From the NCBI GenBank assembly GCA_016287765.1, contig JAEEWS010000011.1, positions 9,108-73,107 on the forward strand: 64,000 bases of DNA. The letters are read 5' to 3'. This document shows positions 31,565 through 40,232 of the stretch, piece after piece. The stretch's first letter is position 1; each line of letters begins with the position of its first letter. This stretch comes from Lachnospiraceae bacterium. Its GTDB lineage: Bacteria > Bacillota_A > Clostridia > Lachnospirales > Lachnospiraceae. The notes under the pieces are model-generated. The model saw nothing but the letters and a program-made list of their open reading frames with translations. It did no database searches and was not told the DNA's origin. The translations under genes and the position numbers were made by a program.

Positions 31565-33202
31565 TTATTTTAAAGAATCTCCCGTAAATAACTGAGAGTA
31601 CGGTCTTTCTATTCTCTTTGCATCATAGAGTTTCTTAAGTCTGGTGATCACTTCGTACAGTCTTTCCACATCGATGGGCTTACCCAGATGGTCATCCATG
31701 CCCGCATCTCTGGATATTTTTATATCTTCCGCATATGTATTGGCGGAAAGAGCCACAATGGGGATTATCTTTGCGTCTGCCCTGGTCATGTTGCGGATCG
31801 CTTTGGTAGCTTCCACGCCATCCATTACAGGCATCATGATATCCATGAGTATGAGATCGTAGGTGAAGGGTGCAGACTTTTCAAAAAGCTTGACCGCTTC
31901 TTCTCCGTTAACCGCGGTATCCACCGAGATCTCCTTATCTTCCAGCATGAACTTCGCGATCTCAAGATTAAGCTGATTATCCTCTACCAGAAGCATATGC
32001 GAGCCTTTAAGTCCGGTCTTCATATGCTCGGCTATCTCCTCATCCGTTCCGCCAGACTTTTTATCTATGGCAAAGGGCAATGAGAATGTAAGTCTGGTTC
32101 CTTCTCCCACCTCGCTCTTAAGATCTATACGTCCGCCCATGGCTTCAACCAGTTTCTTAACAATGGCAAGTCCGAGACCGGTTCCGGAGAAGTCCACCCT
32201 GGAGCCTTTGTTCTCCTGAGAAAAGGGTTCAAATGCATTACTGATAAAATCCCTGCTCATGCCTATGCCCGAATCTTCTATGCTGAAGGTGTAAACCACT
32301 CTTCTCTTATCTATAACGTTCTCGTTCACTTCTATGGTGACAGAGCCGTTGTCCTTGTTAAACTTGATGGCATTACTCAGGAGGTTGGTGAAGATCCTTC
32401 TGGTATAAAGCTCGCATCCCACCACCTTGGTAACCGTAAGGTCGGAGCTGTCCATATACACGCTGATATCTCTCTCTTCTGCCTGTCCCACCGCAAAGTC
32501 AAGACTCTGCTGCAAAACCTCTCCGATATCGAAGCTTTCTGTGGTAATGTCCAGATTTCCGTTATCCAGTTTGGACATATCCAATATCTCGTCTATGAGC
32601 ACGATCATATGACTGGTGCTGATATCGATCTTTCTGATACAATCCCTTACACGCTTTTTGTCTTCGGGATTTTTCTTAATGATCTCTACCATGCCGTGAA
32701 TGGCATTCATAGGTGTTCTGATATCATGGGACATTCTGGCAAGGAAATCCGTCTTTGTGGAATTGGCTGCCCTTGCGGCCGCTGCCCTTTCTTTTAAGTT
32801 TTCCGCCATAAGGCTGATACTGTTGGTAACAACGCCGATCTCATCCACCGCATCGGTTTTTGGGATGGCTTCCAGATCTCCCGTAGCCACTCCGTCCGCC
32901 TGATGAGTCAGTCTCTTAAGTCTCTTGATCACAACACTGATCAGAAAGTCCGAGATAACAAAGGAAACCATCATCATGAACACAGCCACCAGTATACAGG
33001 ACACCCTGGCAGGCAGAAATTCTTTCATATACTTGATCTTTTCCGCTTCGTCCGCTGCCATTTTTGTGATTATCAGTTTTTGAAGACTGTATACATAACA
33101 TCCGTAGAAAGAAAGGACTATGCCCTGCATCACGGTGATGCTTATCAGTATCTTTGCTCTGAGTGAAGCCTTGTAATTAAACCACCCGATCATTCTCTTC
33201 AT
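31565..33202 (-). CDS. Hybrid sensor histidine kinase with C-terminal receiver
   Basis: 545 residues from MKRMIGWFNYKASLRAK (33202), preceded by a GGGAG site. Two membrane helices (about 17-38 and 65-90) bracket only a short external loop, followed by HAMP (to about 145), HisKA with the phosphorylatable His in ARMSHDIRTPMNA, a complete HATPase (N-box NLLSNAIKFN, G-boxes DSGIGM and GTGLGLAIVK) and a receiver domain with its Asp in ILMDIMMPVMDG. The lack of a sizeable extracellular domain implies sensing in or near the membrane. No response regulator or output gene is adjacent, so the phosphorelay partner is elsewhere. Confidence 0.9.
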   Translation of the reverse strand: MKRMIGWFNYKASLRAKILISITVMQGIVLSFYGCYVYSLQKLIITKMAADEAEKIKYMKEFLPARVSCILVAVFMMMVSFVISDFLISVVIKRLKRLTHQADGVATGDLEAIPKTDAVDEIGVVTNSISLMAENLKERAAAARAANSTKTDFLARMSHDIRTPMNAIHGMVEIIKKNPEDKKRVRDCIRKIDISTSHMIVLIDEILDMSKLDNGNLDITTESFDIGEVLQQSLDFAVGQAEERDISVYMDSSDLTVTKVVGCELYTRRIFTNLLSNAIKFNKDNGSVTIEVNENVIDKRRVVYTFSIEDSGIGMSRDFISNAFEPFSQENKGSRVDFSGTGLGLAIVKKLVEAMGGRIDLKSEVGEGTRLTFSLPFAIDKKSGGTDEEIAEHMKTGLKGSHMLLVEDNQLNLEIAKFMLEDKEISVDTAVNGEEAVKLFEKSAPFTYDLILMDIMMPVMDGVEATKAIRNMTRADAKIIPIVALSANTYAEDIKISRDAGMDDHLGKPIDVERLYEVITRLKKLYDAKRIERPYSQLFTGDSLK

Positions 33203-33417
33203 AAATGAACACTCCCATAAATAAAAAAGACCTGTCTCCGAAAAAATGTTAAAATCCACATCAAGTTTTATTATATAATAAAACTCCACCAAATGTCTTC
33301 CTTTTTTATTTGAATTTTATGATATTTTATCATCGTAAAAAAGATAAATTTGAGTGGATTTTTTTATTAATAACGCTATAATGAAGAAAACAATGCTCAT
33401 TTTAAGGAGGAGATCAT

Positions 33418-34482
33418 ATGAAAGTAACAAAATCCGGATTTGGAAAGACCAAGGACGGAAAAGAAGCCACCCTGTTCACCGTTGAAAATTCCAAGGGCAT
33501 GAAGGTGACTCTTTGCGATTACGGCGCTACTGTTGTGGGCATCTTTGTTCCCGATAAGGATGGGATCGTAGAAGACGTTACCTTAGGTTACGACAACGTA
33601 AAGGGTTATGATGAGAACGGTACCTACTACGGTGCCTTCATCGGACGTAACGGAAACCGTATAGCAAATGCCGCTTTTACTATCAACGGCAAAACCTATA
33701 ACCTTGAGAAGAACGACGGCCCCAACAACCTCCACGGCGGTTTCAAGGGTTACAACAACTTCTTCTACGAATCCGAGATCTTTGAAGATACAGACGAGAT
33801 CACTGTTGAGTTTTCACGTCTCAGCCCCGATATGGAGCAGGGTTTCCCCGGAAATCTTGACGTAAGCGTTTCCTATTCCCTTACGGAACAAAACGAACTG
33901 GTTATCGAATATCATGCAGTTTCCGACAAGGATACGGTTGTCAACCTTACAAACCACACCTTCTTTAACCTTGACGGCCAGAACTCCGGATCCATCCTGG
34001 ATACCTTCCTTCGTATAGATGCGGACAACTTCACTCCCACCGATGACAAGCTCATCCCTACAGGAGAGATCCGCGAAGTGTCCGGAACCCCCATGGATTT
34101 CAGAAGATCCACCAGGATCGGTGACAGGATCGAAACAGATTACCTTCCTTTAAAGCAGGCAGGCGGCTACGACCACAACTACTGCTTAAACAACTCCGGA
34201 AACGATTGTGAACTCGTATGTGAAGCTGTAAGCAAGAAGTCCGGAAGAAAGCTGGAAGTATTCACGGATCTTCCCGGAATGCAGCTTTATGTAGGTAACT
34301 TCATTGATGGTAAAGTAGCAGGTAAAGGCGGCTACGTTTATAAAAAGCGCGAAGGCTTCTGCCTTGAGACCCAGCTCTATCCCGATGCCTGCAACGAAAA
34401 GCCCTACTTTAAGACTTCTGTTCTTAAGGCCGGTGAAGAATACGAAACAGCTACCATCTATAAGTTCTCCATCGAAAAATAA
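33418..34482 (+). CDS. galM: Aldose 1-epimerase (galactose mutarotase)
   Basis: 354 residues. The catalytic His is in NLTNHTFFNLDG and the catalytic Glu in FCLETQLYPDACN; the substrate-binding GRNGNRIANAAF is near residue 76. It interconverts alpha and beta aldohexoses in the cytoplasm. AAGGAGG precedes the ATG, and a TATAAT at 33377-33382 is a likely -10 box without a good -35. It is a single-gene unit closed by a strong hairpin. Confidence 0.93.
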   Translation: MKVTKSGFGKTKDGKEATLFTVENSKGMKVTLCDYGATVVGIFVPDKDGIVEDVTLGYDNVKGYDENGTYYGAFIGRNGNRIANAAFTINGKTYNLEKNDGPNNLHGGFKGYNNFFYESEIFEDTDEITVEFSRLSPDMEQGFPGNLDVSVSYSLTEQNELVIEYHAVSDKDTVVNLTNHTFFNLDGQNSGSILDTFLRIDADNFTPTDDKLIPTGEIREVSGTPMDFRRSTRIGDRIETDYLPLKQAGGYDHNYCLNNSGNDCELVCEAVSKKSGRKLEVFTDLPGMQLYVGNFIDGKVAGKGGYVYKKREGFCLETQLYPDACNEKPYFKTSVLKAGEEYETATIYKFSIEK

Positions 34483-34494
34483 AAAAGGTAAAAT

Positions 34495-34526
34495 AAAAAT
34501 CCCACAAAGAAATTTGTGGGATTTTT
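34495..34526. terminator. Bidirectional terminator between galM and upp
   Basis: A perfect 14-bp stem, AAAAATCCCACAAA/TTTGTGGGATTTTT, with a GAAA loop, T runs on both strands, between convergent genes. Confidence 0.9.
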
Positions 34527-34543
34527 TAATGCCTTATTAAGTT

Positions 34544-35173
34544 CTACTTTGTTCCATAGATCCTGTCGCCTGCGTCTCCGAGGCCGGGAACGATGTAACC
34601 GTTCTCATTCAAGCACTTATCGAGAGCTCCGATGTAGATGTTTACGTCGGGATGTGCTGCCTGGAGTCTTTCAACTCCTTCGGGTGCTGCGATCAGGCAA
34701 AGGAAACGGATCTTTTTAATGCCGCGCTTCTTAAGAAGTGTGATGGCTGCATCTGCGGAACCGCCTGTTGCAAGCATGGGATCCACTACGAAAACATCAC
34801 GTTCTGTAATGTCCTGGGGAAGCTTGCAGAAATATTCATGAGGCTCAAGGGTTTCCTCATCTCTGTAAAGACCGATGTGACCAACCTTAGCATTGGGAGT
34901 AAGCTGAAGAACACCTTCAGCCATCTGCATACCTGCACGAAGGATGGGAACCACGCACAATTTTTTTCCGGCGATCTCCTTTACCGTAGTCTTTGTGATA
35001 GGCGTCTCAACCTCTTTGTCGGCAAGAGGAAGGTTACGGCTTGCTTCGTAGTAGATGAGCATTGCCACTTCCGTAACGAGAGCACGAAATTCCTTTGTTG
35101 AGGTATTCATATCTCTCATGATACCGATCTTGTGTTGGATGAGCGGATGATCCATAATGTAAGTTGTTGACAT
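34544..35173 (-). CDS. upp: Uracil phosphoribosyltransferase
   Basis: 209 residues, the standard Upp length, from the ATG at 35173 behind CAGGAGGCAAAAAA. The PRPP loop is [14 protein letters not shown] and the uracil-binding C-terminus is [12 protein letters not shown]. It salvages uracil to UMP. It has its own promoter and leader and is convergent with galM. Confidence 0.96.
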   Translation of the reverse strand: MSTTYIMDHPLIQHKIGIMRDMNTSTKEFRALVTEVAMLIYYEASRNLPLADKEVETPITKTTVKEIAGKKLCVVPILRAGMQMAEGVLQLTPNAKVGHIGLYRDEETLEPHEYFCKLPQDITERDVFVVDPMLATGGSADAAITLLKKRGIKKIRFLCLIAAPEGVERLQAAHPDVNIYIGALDKCLNENGYIVPGLGDAGDRIYGTK

Positions 35174-35254
35174 TTTTTTGCCTCCTGAGCTTATATTCAA
35201 TTTAATACGTATACTGCATTACGTATACATTTGATGCTCCAACGAGCCTACGAT

Positions 35255-35283
35255 ATTGTAACACCGCAGGGAATGGTTTGCAA
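35255..35283 (-). promoter_or_regulatory. upp: upp promoter
   Basis: Minus strand: TTGCAA (35283-35278), 17-bp spacer, TACAAT (35260-35255). The leader of about 75 nt contains two ACGTATAC copies (35213-35228 region), each carrying a GTATAC palindrome; no known riboswitch or PyrR-type stem is evident. Confidence 0.7.
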
Positions 35284-35308
35284 GTCCAAATATTCATGAA
35301 AGCCAAAC

Positions 35309-35360
35309 AAGGGCGATGCTCTGTAACGATCAAACACGGATCTTACAGGGGATCGCCCTT
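35309..35360 (-). terminator. Hairpin after the hydrogenase operon
   Basis: AAGGGCGAT (35309-35317) pairs with ATCGCCCTT (35352-35360), with a further TGTAA/TTACA inner stem. It lies 40 bp past the hydA stop. Only a short T-rich stretch follows on the minus strand, so termination is probable rather than certain. Confidence 0.55.
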
Positions 35361-35400
35361 ATTTGTTCCAACAACATCTATATTTTAGGTTCTTATAAAC

Positions 35401-36822
35401 TTATTTTAGTACGGAGATGGCATCAGCTATGGTTTTTTCCAGAGCTTCACGGCCGTACTTGTCCACTTCGGCCTTGTTCTTCTCTCCGTGGGTAAGACAC
35501 CCTGCGCCGCCGATACATCCGCCCACACAGGCCATGCCTTCGATAAAGTTGGCCTGAAGCCTTCCGGCTTTTTTCTGAAGAAGTGCCACTTTGCACTGTT
35601 CAATACCGTCGCAGGTGCAGGGCTGAAGAACAAACTCCAGATTCTGTTCCCTGACAGCTTCCGCAACCGCATCCGACAGGCCGCCGCTTCTGGCAAATAT
35701 GCGTCCGAAATAGGATGCATTGTCCAGATCGCTCTCTTCCAGAGTTGTAATGTCTATCTCACGGCTGTCAAAGAGTGCCTGCAGTTCCTCGAAGGTGAGC
35801 ACCGAGTCCACATAGGGTTTTACATCCTCTTTCTGGATCTCTGCCTTCTTTGCGGTGCAAGGTCCGATGAACACGATCTTGCAGTTCTTCTCATGCTCCT
35901 TCACATACTTGGCAATGGCTGCCATGGGTGAAAGATTGTGTGAAATGAACTGAGTAAGCTCCGGAAAGTTCTTTTCTATATAGCTTACGAAAGCCGGGCA
36001 GCAGGAACTGGTCAAAAATCCTTTTTCGGACAATTCCTTTGCTTCGGACATGGCTACCAGGTCAGCACCCAGAGCAGCCTCGATCACTGTGTGGAAGCCC
36101 AGTTTATGTATGCCTGTTACCACCTGCCCCAGCTTTGCGTATTTAAACTGACTGGATACAGAAGGCGCAACCACTGCATAAATCTTGTAATCCTTGTTTC
36201 CGTGACTTCCTTTAAGCATGTCTATTACATTTAAGATATAGGATTTATCGGTAATGGCTCCGAAGGGGCAGGCATACACACAGGCTCCGCAGGAAATGCA
36301 CTTGCTGTTGTCTATGCAGGCTTCTTTTTCTTCCCCCATCTTGATGGCCTTCACCTTGCAGGCAGTCTCGCAGGGACGCTTGTAGTTGTGGATGGCGCTG
36401 TAAGGGCAGACCTTGGAGCACTGTCCGCATTCACGGCACTTGGTCTTGTCTATATGAGCAACATGATCTTCGTCAAAAGAAATAGCACCAAACTTGCATA
36501 CATCTTCGCAACGATGGGCGAGACAGCCCCTGCAGGCATTGGTAACCTCATAACCTCCCATGGGACATTCATCGCAGGCGATATCGATGACCTCGATAAC
36601 ATTGGGATTCTGCTTGTTGCCGCCCATGGCCATTTTTACACGTTCTCCCAGAATGGCGCGTTCCTTGTAAACGCAGCAGCGCATTGTAGGCACTTTACCG
36701 GGTACAATGATCTTGGGGATATCCAGAAGATTTTCCTGCAAGGTATCAGCCCAGGCCTGCTTTGCCACTTCTCTGAGTACTTTGTATTTTAAATGTTGAA
36801 CTTTGGTATCAAATTTTCTCAT
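35401..36822 (-). CDS. hydA: [FeFe] hydrogenase, monomeric group B-like
   Basis: 473 residues. A Cys-rich N-terminus (C83 to C109) is followed by two [4Fe-4S] clusters (C129, C132, C135, C139 and C175, C178, C181, C185) and the H-cluster domain: L1 TSSCCPAF (C274, C275), L2 GPCTAKKAE (C322), L3 EGMACVGGCIGGAG (C432, C436). These four cysteines hold the H-cluster, so proton reduction with ferredoxin as partner is likely. The L1 tryptophan of classical group A enzymes is replaced. It is the last gene of the adhE-hydS operon, 37 bp after the phosphatase. The maturases HydE, HydF and HydG are not in the window. Confidence 0.85.
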   Translation of the reverse strand: MRKFDTKVQHLKYKVLREVAKQAWADTLQENLLDIPKIIVPGKVPTMRCCVYKERAILGERVKMAMGGNKQNPNVIEVIDIACDECPMGGYEVTNACRGCLAHRCEDVCKFGAISFDEDHVAHIDKTKCRECGQCSKVCPYSAIHNYKRPCETACKVKAIKMGEEKEACIDNSKCISCGACVYACPFGAITDKSYILNVIDMLKGSHGNKDYKIYAVVAPSVSSQFKYAKLGQVVTGIHKLGFHTVIEAALGADLVAMSEAKELSEKGFLTSSCCPAFVSYIEKNFPELTQFISHNLSPMAAIAKYVKEHEKNCKIVFIGPCTAKKAEIQKEDVKPYVDSVLTFEELQALFDSREIDITTLEESDLDNASYFGRIFARSGGLSDAVAEAVREQNLEFVLQPCTCDGIEQCKVALLQKKAGRLQANFIEGMACVGGCIGGAGCLTHGEKNKAEVDKYGREALEKTIADAISVLK

Positions 36823-36859
36823 ATCTTATCCTTTTAAATAACTTTCCTAAAACATCTTC

Positions 36860-38032
36860 CTAAAAATAGCTGACTTTTATATGTTTGCCCATTTCCCTGA
36901 GGCAGGCGGAAAGATCTTCCACCAGGTTCATCTTTATGTTGAAATTTATCGGAAGGTCAGGGTTCTGATGGGCCGGATTTATAGCCCTTCCAACATAGAA
37001 ATTTATATCGGTAGCCTCCTCGAACAGCATCCTGCATATAAGTGATGCCCCGTCATGACCGAAGCTCCATTTTTCGTATAGCTTGTTATCGGCTATGGCA
37101 TCATGAGCATATTCCACCACACGGTTTACGGTGATAACGCCCTCCGTTACCAGATCCACTCCTTCGATCCTGGCTGTGGGAGGAAGATCCGTATCAACGA
37201 AATTCAGATCCGCTTCCACTTTCTTCCCCAGGTACTTTGCCGCTATGGAGGAAGTGGTCCCTCCGCAGATGATGTGCTTTCCTTCCTTCGAGAAGAACAG
37301 CGCCATCATACGGTTTCCGTCGTCATGATCTCTGGGCGGTCCGAAAAGAATGTTCATGGGAACACGCTTTCTTATCTTTATAACACAGGCAGTGGCATCA
37401 TCTCCCGGCCTCTTGCCGTACATCCTGTCCACTTCATCCAGAAGTATGGTGGACAAGGTCTTGGCCGTATAACCTCCTGCCACGTTTGCTTCCATGAAAT
37501 CGATGATGTCCTCTCTTTTCCAGCCGAAATTGTAGGCAAGACCTATGCCTGCATGAGGGCAGCCGTCACTCATGGCAATGAAGGTATCATCCTCCTGAAG
37601 CTTTATGACAGAGTGATATATCTTTTTACCGCCGATATTCATCTCCGTCATGGGGTAATCAAAATTTTTTCCGTCCCTTAAGAGCAGAGTCAAGGGGTTG
37701 TCGTACTGGATCAATTCCATTTCACGGTTTTCCCTCAAATGAAGGATGGTGAAGGTGGAATAGGCCACTCCTCTAACGGAACAGATGGGAAGGGTCTGAG
37801 CTATGGTTTCAACGCAATCCGAAAGGGACAGACCTTCCGCCATCATGGTAGATATTATCTTGCTTGTGAGAGTGGACAATATGCTGGCTTTAACACCGCT
37901 GCCCAGCCCATCCGCAAGCACTACTACCGTAGAATCATCTCCGCTGTTCACCACATCCACATGATCGCCACAGAGCTGTTCGCCCACATGTTTGATGCTT
38001 TGATAACCGATATCGGCGCAAAGATCATTCAT
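36860..38032 (-). CDS. SpoIIE-type PP2C phosphatase with extra C-terminal domain
   Basis: 390 residues from the ATG at 38032 (AAGGAGAGCATATCCG in front), overlapping the hydS stop by 8 bp. The PPM/SpoIIE domain (about 5-230) shows the metal ligands in LADGLGSG (D41, G42), MSDGCPHAG and GDDATACVIK. The remaining 155 residues are not a family I recognise; they contain a GGTTSSIAAKYLGK segment and end KHIKVSYF. SpoIIE-type enzymes dephosphorylate Ser/Thr proteins such as anti-sigma antagonists. Cotranslation with the hydrogen-sensing HydS suggests that it is the output of that sensor. No anti-sigma partner gene is nearby. Confidence 0.8.
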   Translation of the reverse strand: MNDLCADIGYQSIKHVGEQLCGDHVDVVNSGDDSTVVVLADGLGSGVKASILSTLTSKIISTMMAEGLSLSDCVETIAQTLPICSVRGVAYSTFTILHLRENREMELIQYDNPLTLLLRDGKNFDYPMTEMNIGGKKIYHSVIKLQEDDTFIAMSDGCPHAGIGLAYNFGWKREDIIDFMEANVAGGYTAKTLSTILLDEVDRMYGKRPGDDATACVIKIRKRVPMNILFGPPRDHDDGNRMMALFFSKEGKHIICGGTTSSIAAKYLGKKVEADLNFVDTDLPPTARIEGVDLVTEGVITVNRVVEYAHDAIADNKLYEKWSFGHDGASLICRMLFEEATDINFYVGRAINPAHQNPDLPINFNIKMNLVEDLSACLREMGKHIKVSYF

Positions 38033-39701
38033 CGGATATGCTCTCCTTGAGTTTTGTAAGAGCGATCTTGGTTTCGGCTGCGGTCTCTCCCAGCAGTGAG
38101 GCGATCTCCTGCACGATACGCATTTGCTTATCCACCACCTTATCGGCGGTTTCAACCGTTTTTGTCCTCTGAGTCTCTCTCTTTTGTCTCTCGCTCTCTT
38201 CCTCCGTCACATCACGCATGATGCAAAGGAGCATATGATATGTGGTGTCGTAGATTATGGTCTGCTCCACATATCTGTTATATTCAGCCAGGAAAGTGCG
38301 GCTGTTGCGTATGCTCTTTCCTGTTTCAAGTACCCGGATAAAGGGCTTGGGATTAAGGATCCTGACCACCTGATCTCCCAGAATATCCGAGGCATATCTT
38401 ATATTCAGTATCTTTCTCGCGGAAGGATTTACCAGCTGCACTTCCAGCGCCTCATTCACTACGATCAGGGCATTGGGGGTGTTGCTTACAATGGCATCCG
38501 AAAAACTTTCCGCCTTCTCCTTAAGATAGGGCAGGCACATGGATATATCCGCTTTTCCGTGGTAAATGGCAATGGCCTTCTCCCTGCATGTGTTATAACC
38601 GCAGGAACCGCAGTTAAGCTCATCCTCTTTCCGGTTCTTGCCCATTTTTTTAAGGATATCAGCTATCTCTTCTTCGGAAGGAATTCCGTTTCTGAGTTCA
38701 ATGGGCTCAAAGTTTTTCCTGAGTTTCGAGGACTCGGGCTGAGGAACATCAAAGTCCTTCTTTCCTGCATATTCCGACACGGCCTTAAAATCAGCTACCG
38801 GAGAACGGTTGTACTTTTCCATTACAGGACCGCCGACGCAACTTCCCACACAGGCCGACATTTCTATAAATGTCTTGTGGATGTGTCCCTGCTCCAGTTC
38901 CTTAAGAGCCGCCATGCAGTTTTCCGTTCCGTCTATGGCAAGATAAGTATATCCGGGCAGATCCTGTGCCATAGTCTTAAGGATGCCTCCGGTGGTGGGG
39001 AAGAAACGGGCACGGCTGTTTTCGTTTTCATCCATGTCCTGTTCCGGTTCTATGTTTTCTTCCTTCAGCCATTCCGTAAGTTCCTCAAAGGTGAGGACCG
39101 CATCCACTATTCCTTCATAGTGCTGGGCTTCATCCTTTTTTGAAACACAGGGTCCGATGAACACGGTCCTGGCTTCCGGATCTTTTTCCTTTATAAGTTT
39201 GCAATGCGCCTGCATGGGGGAAAGTATATTTGCCAGGAAAGGTAGCATCGCAGGATAATATTTTTGTATCAGCAGATTCACCGAATGACAGCAGGAGGAG
39301 ATCACTATGTCCCTCTTCTCTTCCTTCAGCATCTTTTCATATTCCGTCTTGACTATGGAAGCACCCACAGCTGTTTCTTCAGCTCCCGCAAAGCCCAGCT
39401 TTTTAAGAGCCTTATCTATACCGGAGATTCCCACTCCGGGATAATTGGCTATAAAGGAAGGAGCTACGCTGGCATATACCGGCGCTCCCGACTGTATAAG
39501 CACTTTAACCTTTTCGGTCTCTGCCACTATCTGTTTGGCATTCTGAGGGCAGACCACAAAGCACTGCCCGCAGAGTATGCATTCATTTCCTATTATATGC
39601 GCCTGATTGCCCGAAAACCTGATAGCTTTTACCGGGCAATGGCGTATGCATTTATAACAATTCTTGCAATTGGATTTTTTAAGCGTTAAACACTCAGACA
39701 C
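38025..39701 (-). CDS. hydS: HydS: sensory [FeFe] hydrogenase with PAS domain
   Basis: 558 residues from a GTG at 39701 behind GAGAGGTATAGGC, two bases after the preceding gene. N-terminal two-cluster ferredoxin domain (C12 to C51), an H-cluster domain with L1 SSCCHSVN (C137, C138), L2 GPCVSKKDE (C185), L3 EMSACVGSCVGG (C284, C288), an Fe-S domain CGSCGYNTC with C389, a PAS domain (about 402-500) and a C-terminal coiled coil. This architecture is the group C sensory hydrogenase, thought to read H2 and signal through PAS. L1 departs from TSCCPxW, consistent with sensing rather than bulk catalysis. Confidence 0.88.
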   Translation of the reverse strand: MSECLTLKKSNCKNCYKCIRHCPVKAIRFSGNQAHIIGNECILCGQCFVVCPQNAKQIVAETEKVKVLIQSGAPVYASVAPSFIANYPGVGISGIDKALKKLGFAGAEETAVGASIVKTEYEKMLKEEKRDIVISSCCHSVNLLIQKYYPAMLPFLANILSPMQAHCKLIKEKDPEARTVFIGPCVSKKDEAQHYEGIVDAVLTFEELTEWLKEENIEPEQDMDENENSRARFFPTTGGILKTMAQDLPGYTYLAIDGTENCMAALKELEQGHIHKTFIEMSACVGSCVGGPVMEKYNRSPVADFKAVSEYAGKKDFDVPQPESSKLRKNFEPIELRNGIPSEEEIADILKKMGKNRKEDELNCGSCGYNTCREKAIAIYHGKADISMCLPYLKEKAESFSDAIVSNTPNALIVVNEALEVQLVNPSARKILNIRYASDILGDQVVRILNPKPFIRVLETGKSIRNSRTFLAEYNRYVEQTIIYDTTYHMLLCIMRDVTEEESERQKRETQRTKTVETADKVVDKQMRIVQEIASLLGETAAETKIALTKLKESISDE

Positions 39702-39703
39702 GC

Positions 39704-39970
39704 CTATACCTCTCTTGCTTTTTCGAGGGCGGGAACTATGGTCTTCTCCCAGAACTCCCCCAAGCCTTCGGGTGTTATTCCGGTATAAACCTCTTCTCCC
39801 ACCGTAATGGTGACTCCTACGCGATTGCATCTGCCGGAGCAAAATGCTCCGGTCAGTACAATCTCATTTTCCAGTTTGTTCTTTTCGATTCTATCCTGCA
39901 AAAGTTCCACTATGCGCGGGGCACCCTTTAAATGGCAGGAACTGCCGACACAAATCTCAACAAACAACAT
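39704..39970 (-). CDS. Thioredoxin-like [2Fe-2S] ferredoxin
   Basis: 88 residues with the NuoE/Fd-like ligand pattern C7-x4-C12 and C44-x3-C48 (ICVGSSC and CSGRC). The fold is a thioredoxin-type [2Fe-2S] protein as found in the 24-kDa subunit of hydrogenases and complex I, here free-standing. It overlaps the previous gene by a base and precedes hydS by 2 bp. With its paralogue it probably passes electrons to or from HydS or HydA. Confidence 0.85.
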   Translation of the reverse strand: MLFVEICVGSSCHLKGAPRIVELLQDRIEKNKLENEIVLTGAFCSGRCNRVGVTITVGEEVYTGITPEGLGEFWEKTIVPALEKAREV

Positions 39971-40212
39971 TATTTTACCTTCGCCTTTATTTCTTTTTCA
40001 AAGAACTCTTTAACGTTTTCAGGGGTAACGGAATAAAACTCATCATCTACCGTAACACAAACTCCCTGCTGGCACTTGCCCATACAGAAGGTTCCGCCGA
40101 GTTCCACCTTGTCTCCCAGCTTCTCTTCATTGATGTAATACTGAAGGCTTTCCACTACCTGACGTGATCCCTTGATGTGGCAGGAAGAACCGATACATAC
40201 TGTAACTTTCAT
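39970..40212 (-). CDS. Thioredoxin-like [2Fe-2S] ferredoxin
   Basis: 80 residues, same pattern: C6-x4-C11 and C43-x3-C47 (CIGSSC and CMGKC), plus an extra C52. It resembles its downstream neighbour closely enough to be an old tandem duplicate (shared GSSCH-KG segment). It begins 20 bp after the APH-like gene with AAAGGAG in front. Likely an electron carrier dedicated to this hydrogenase set. Confidence 0.85.
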   Translation of the reverse strand: MKVTVCIGSSCHIKGSRQVVESLQYYINEEKLGDKVELGGTFCMGKCQQGVCVTVDDEFYSVTPENVKEFFEKEIKAKVK

Positions 40213-40232
40213 GCTTGACTCCTTTCGTCTCC

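Noticed and set aside
35201..35400. Possible riboswitch or small RNA between upp and hydA
   Set aside because: The upp promoter and the hydA-end hairpin account for the structured parts; no known aptamer core seen.
38124..39143. 339-codon plus-strand frame opposite hydS
   Set aside because: Antisense to an intact, motif-rich hydS; no domain seen.
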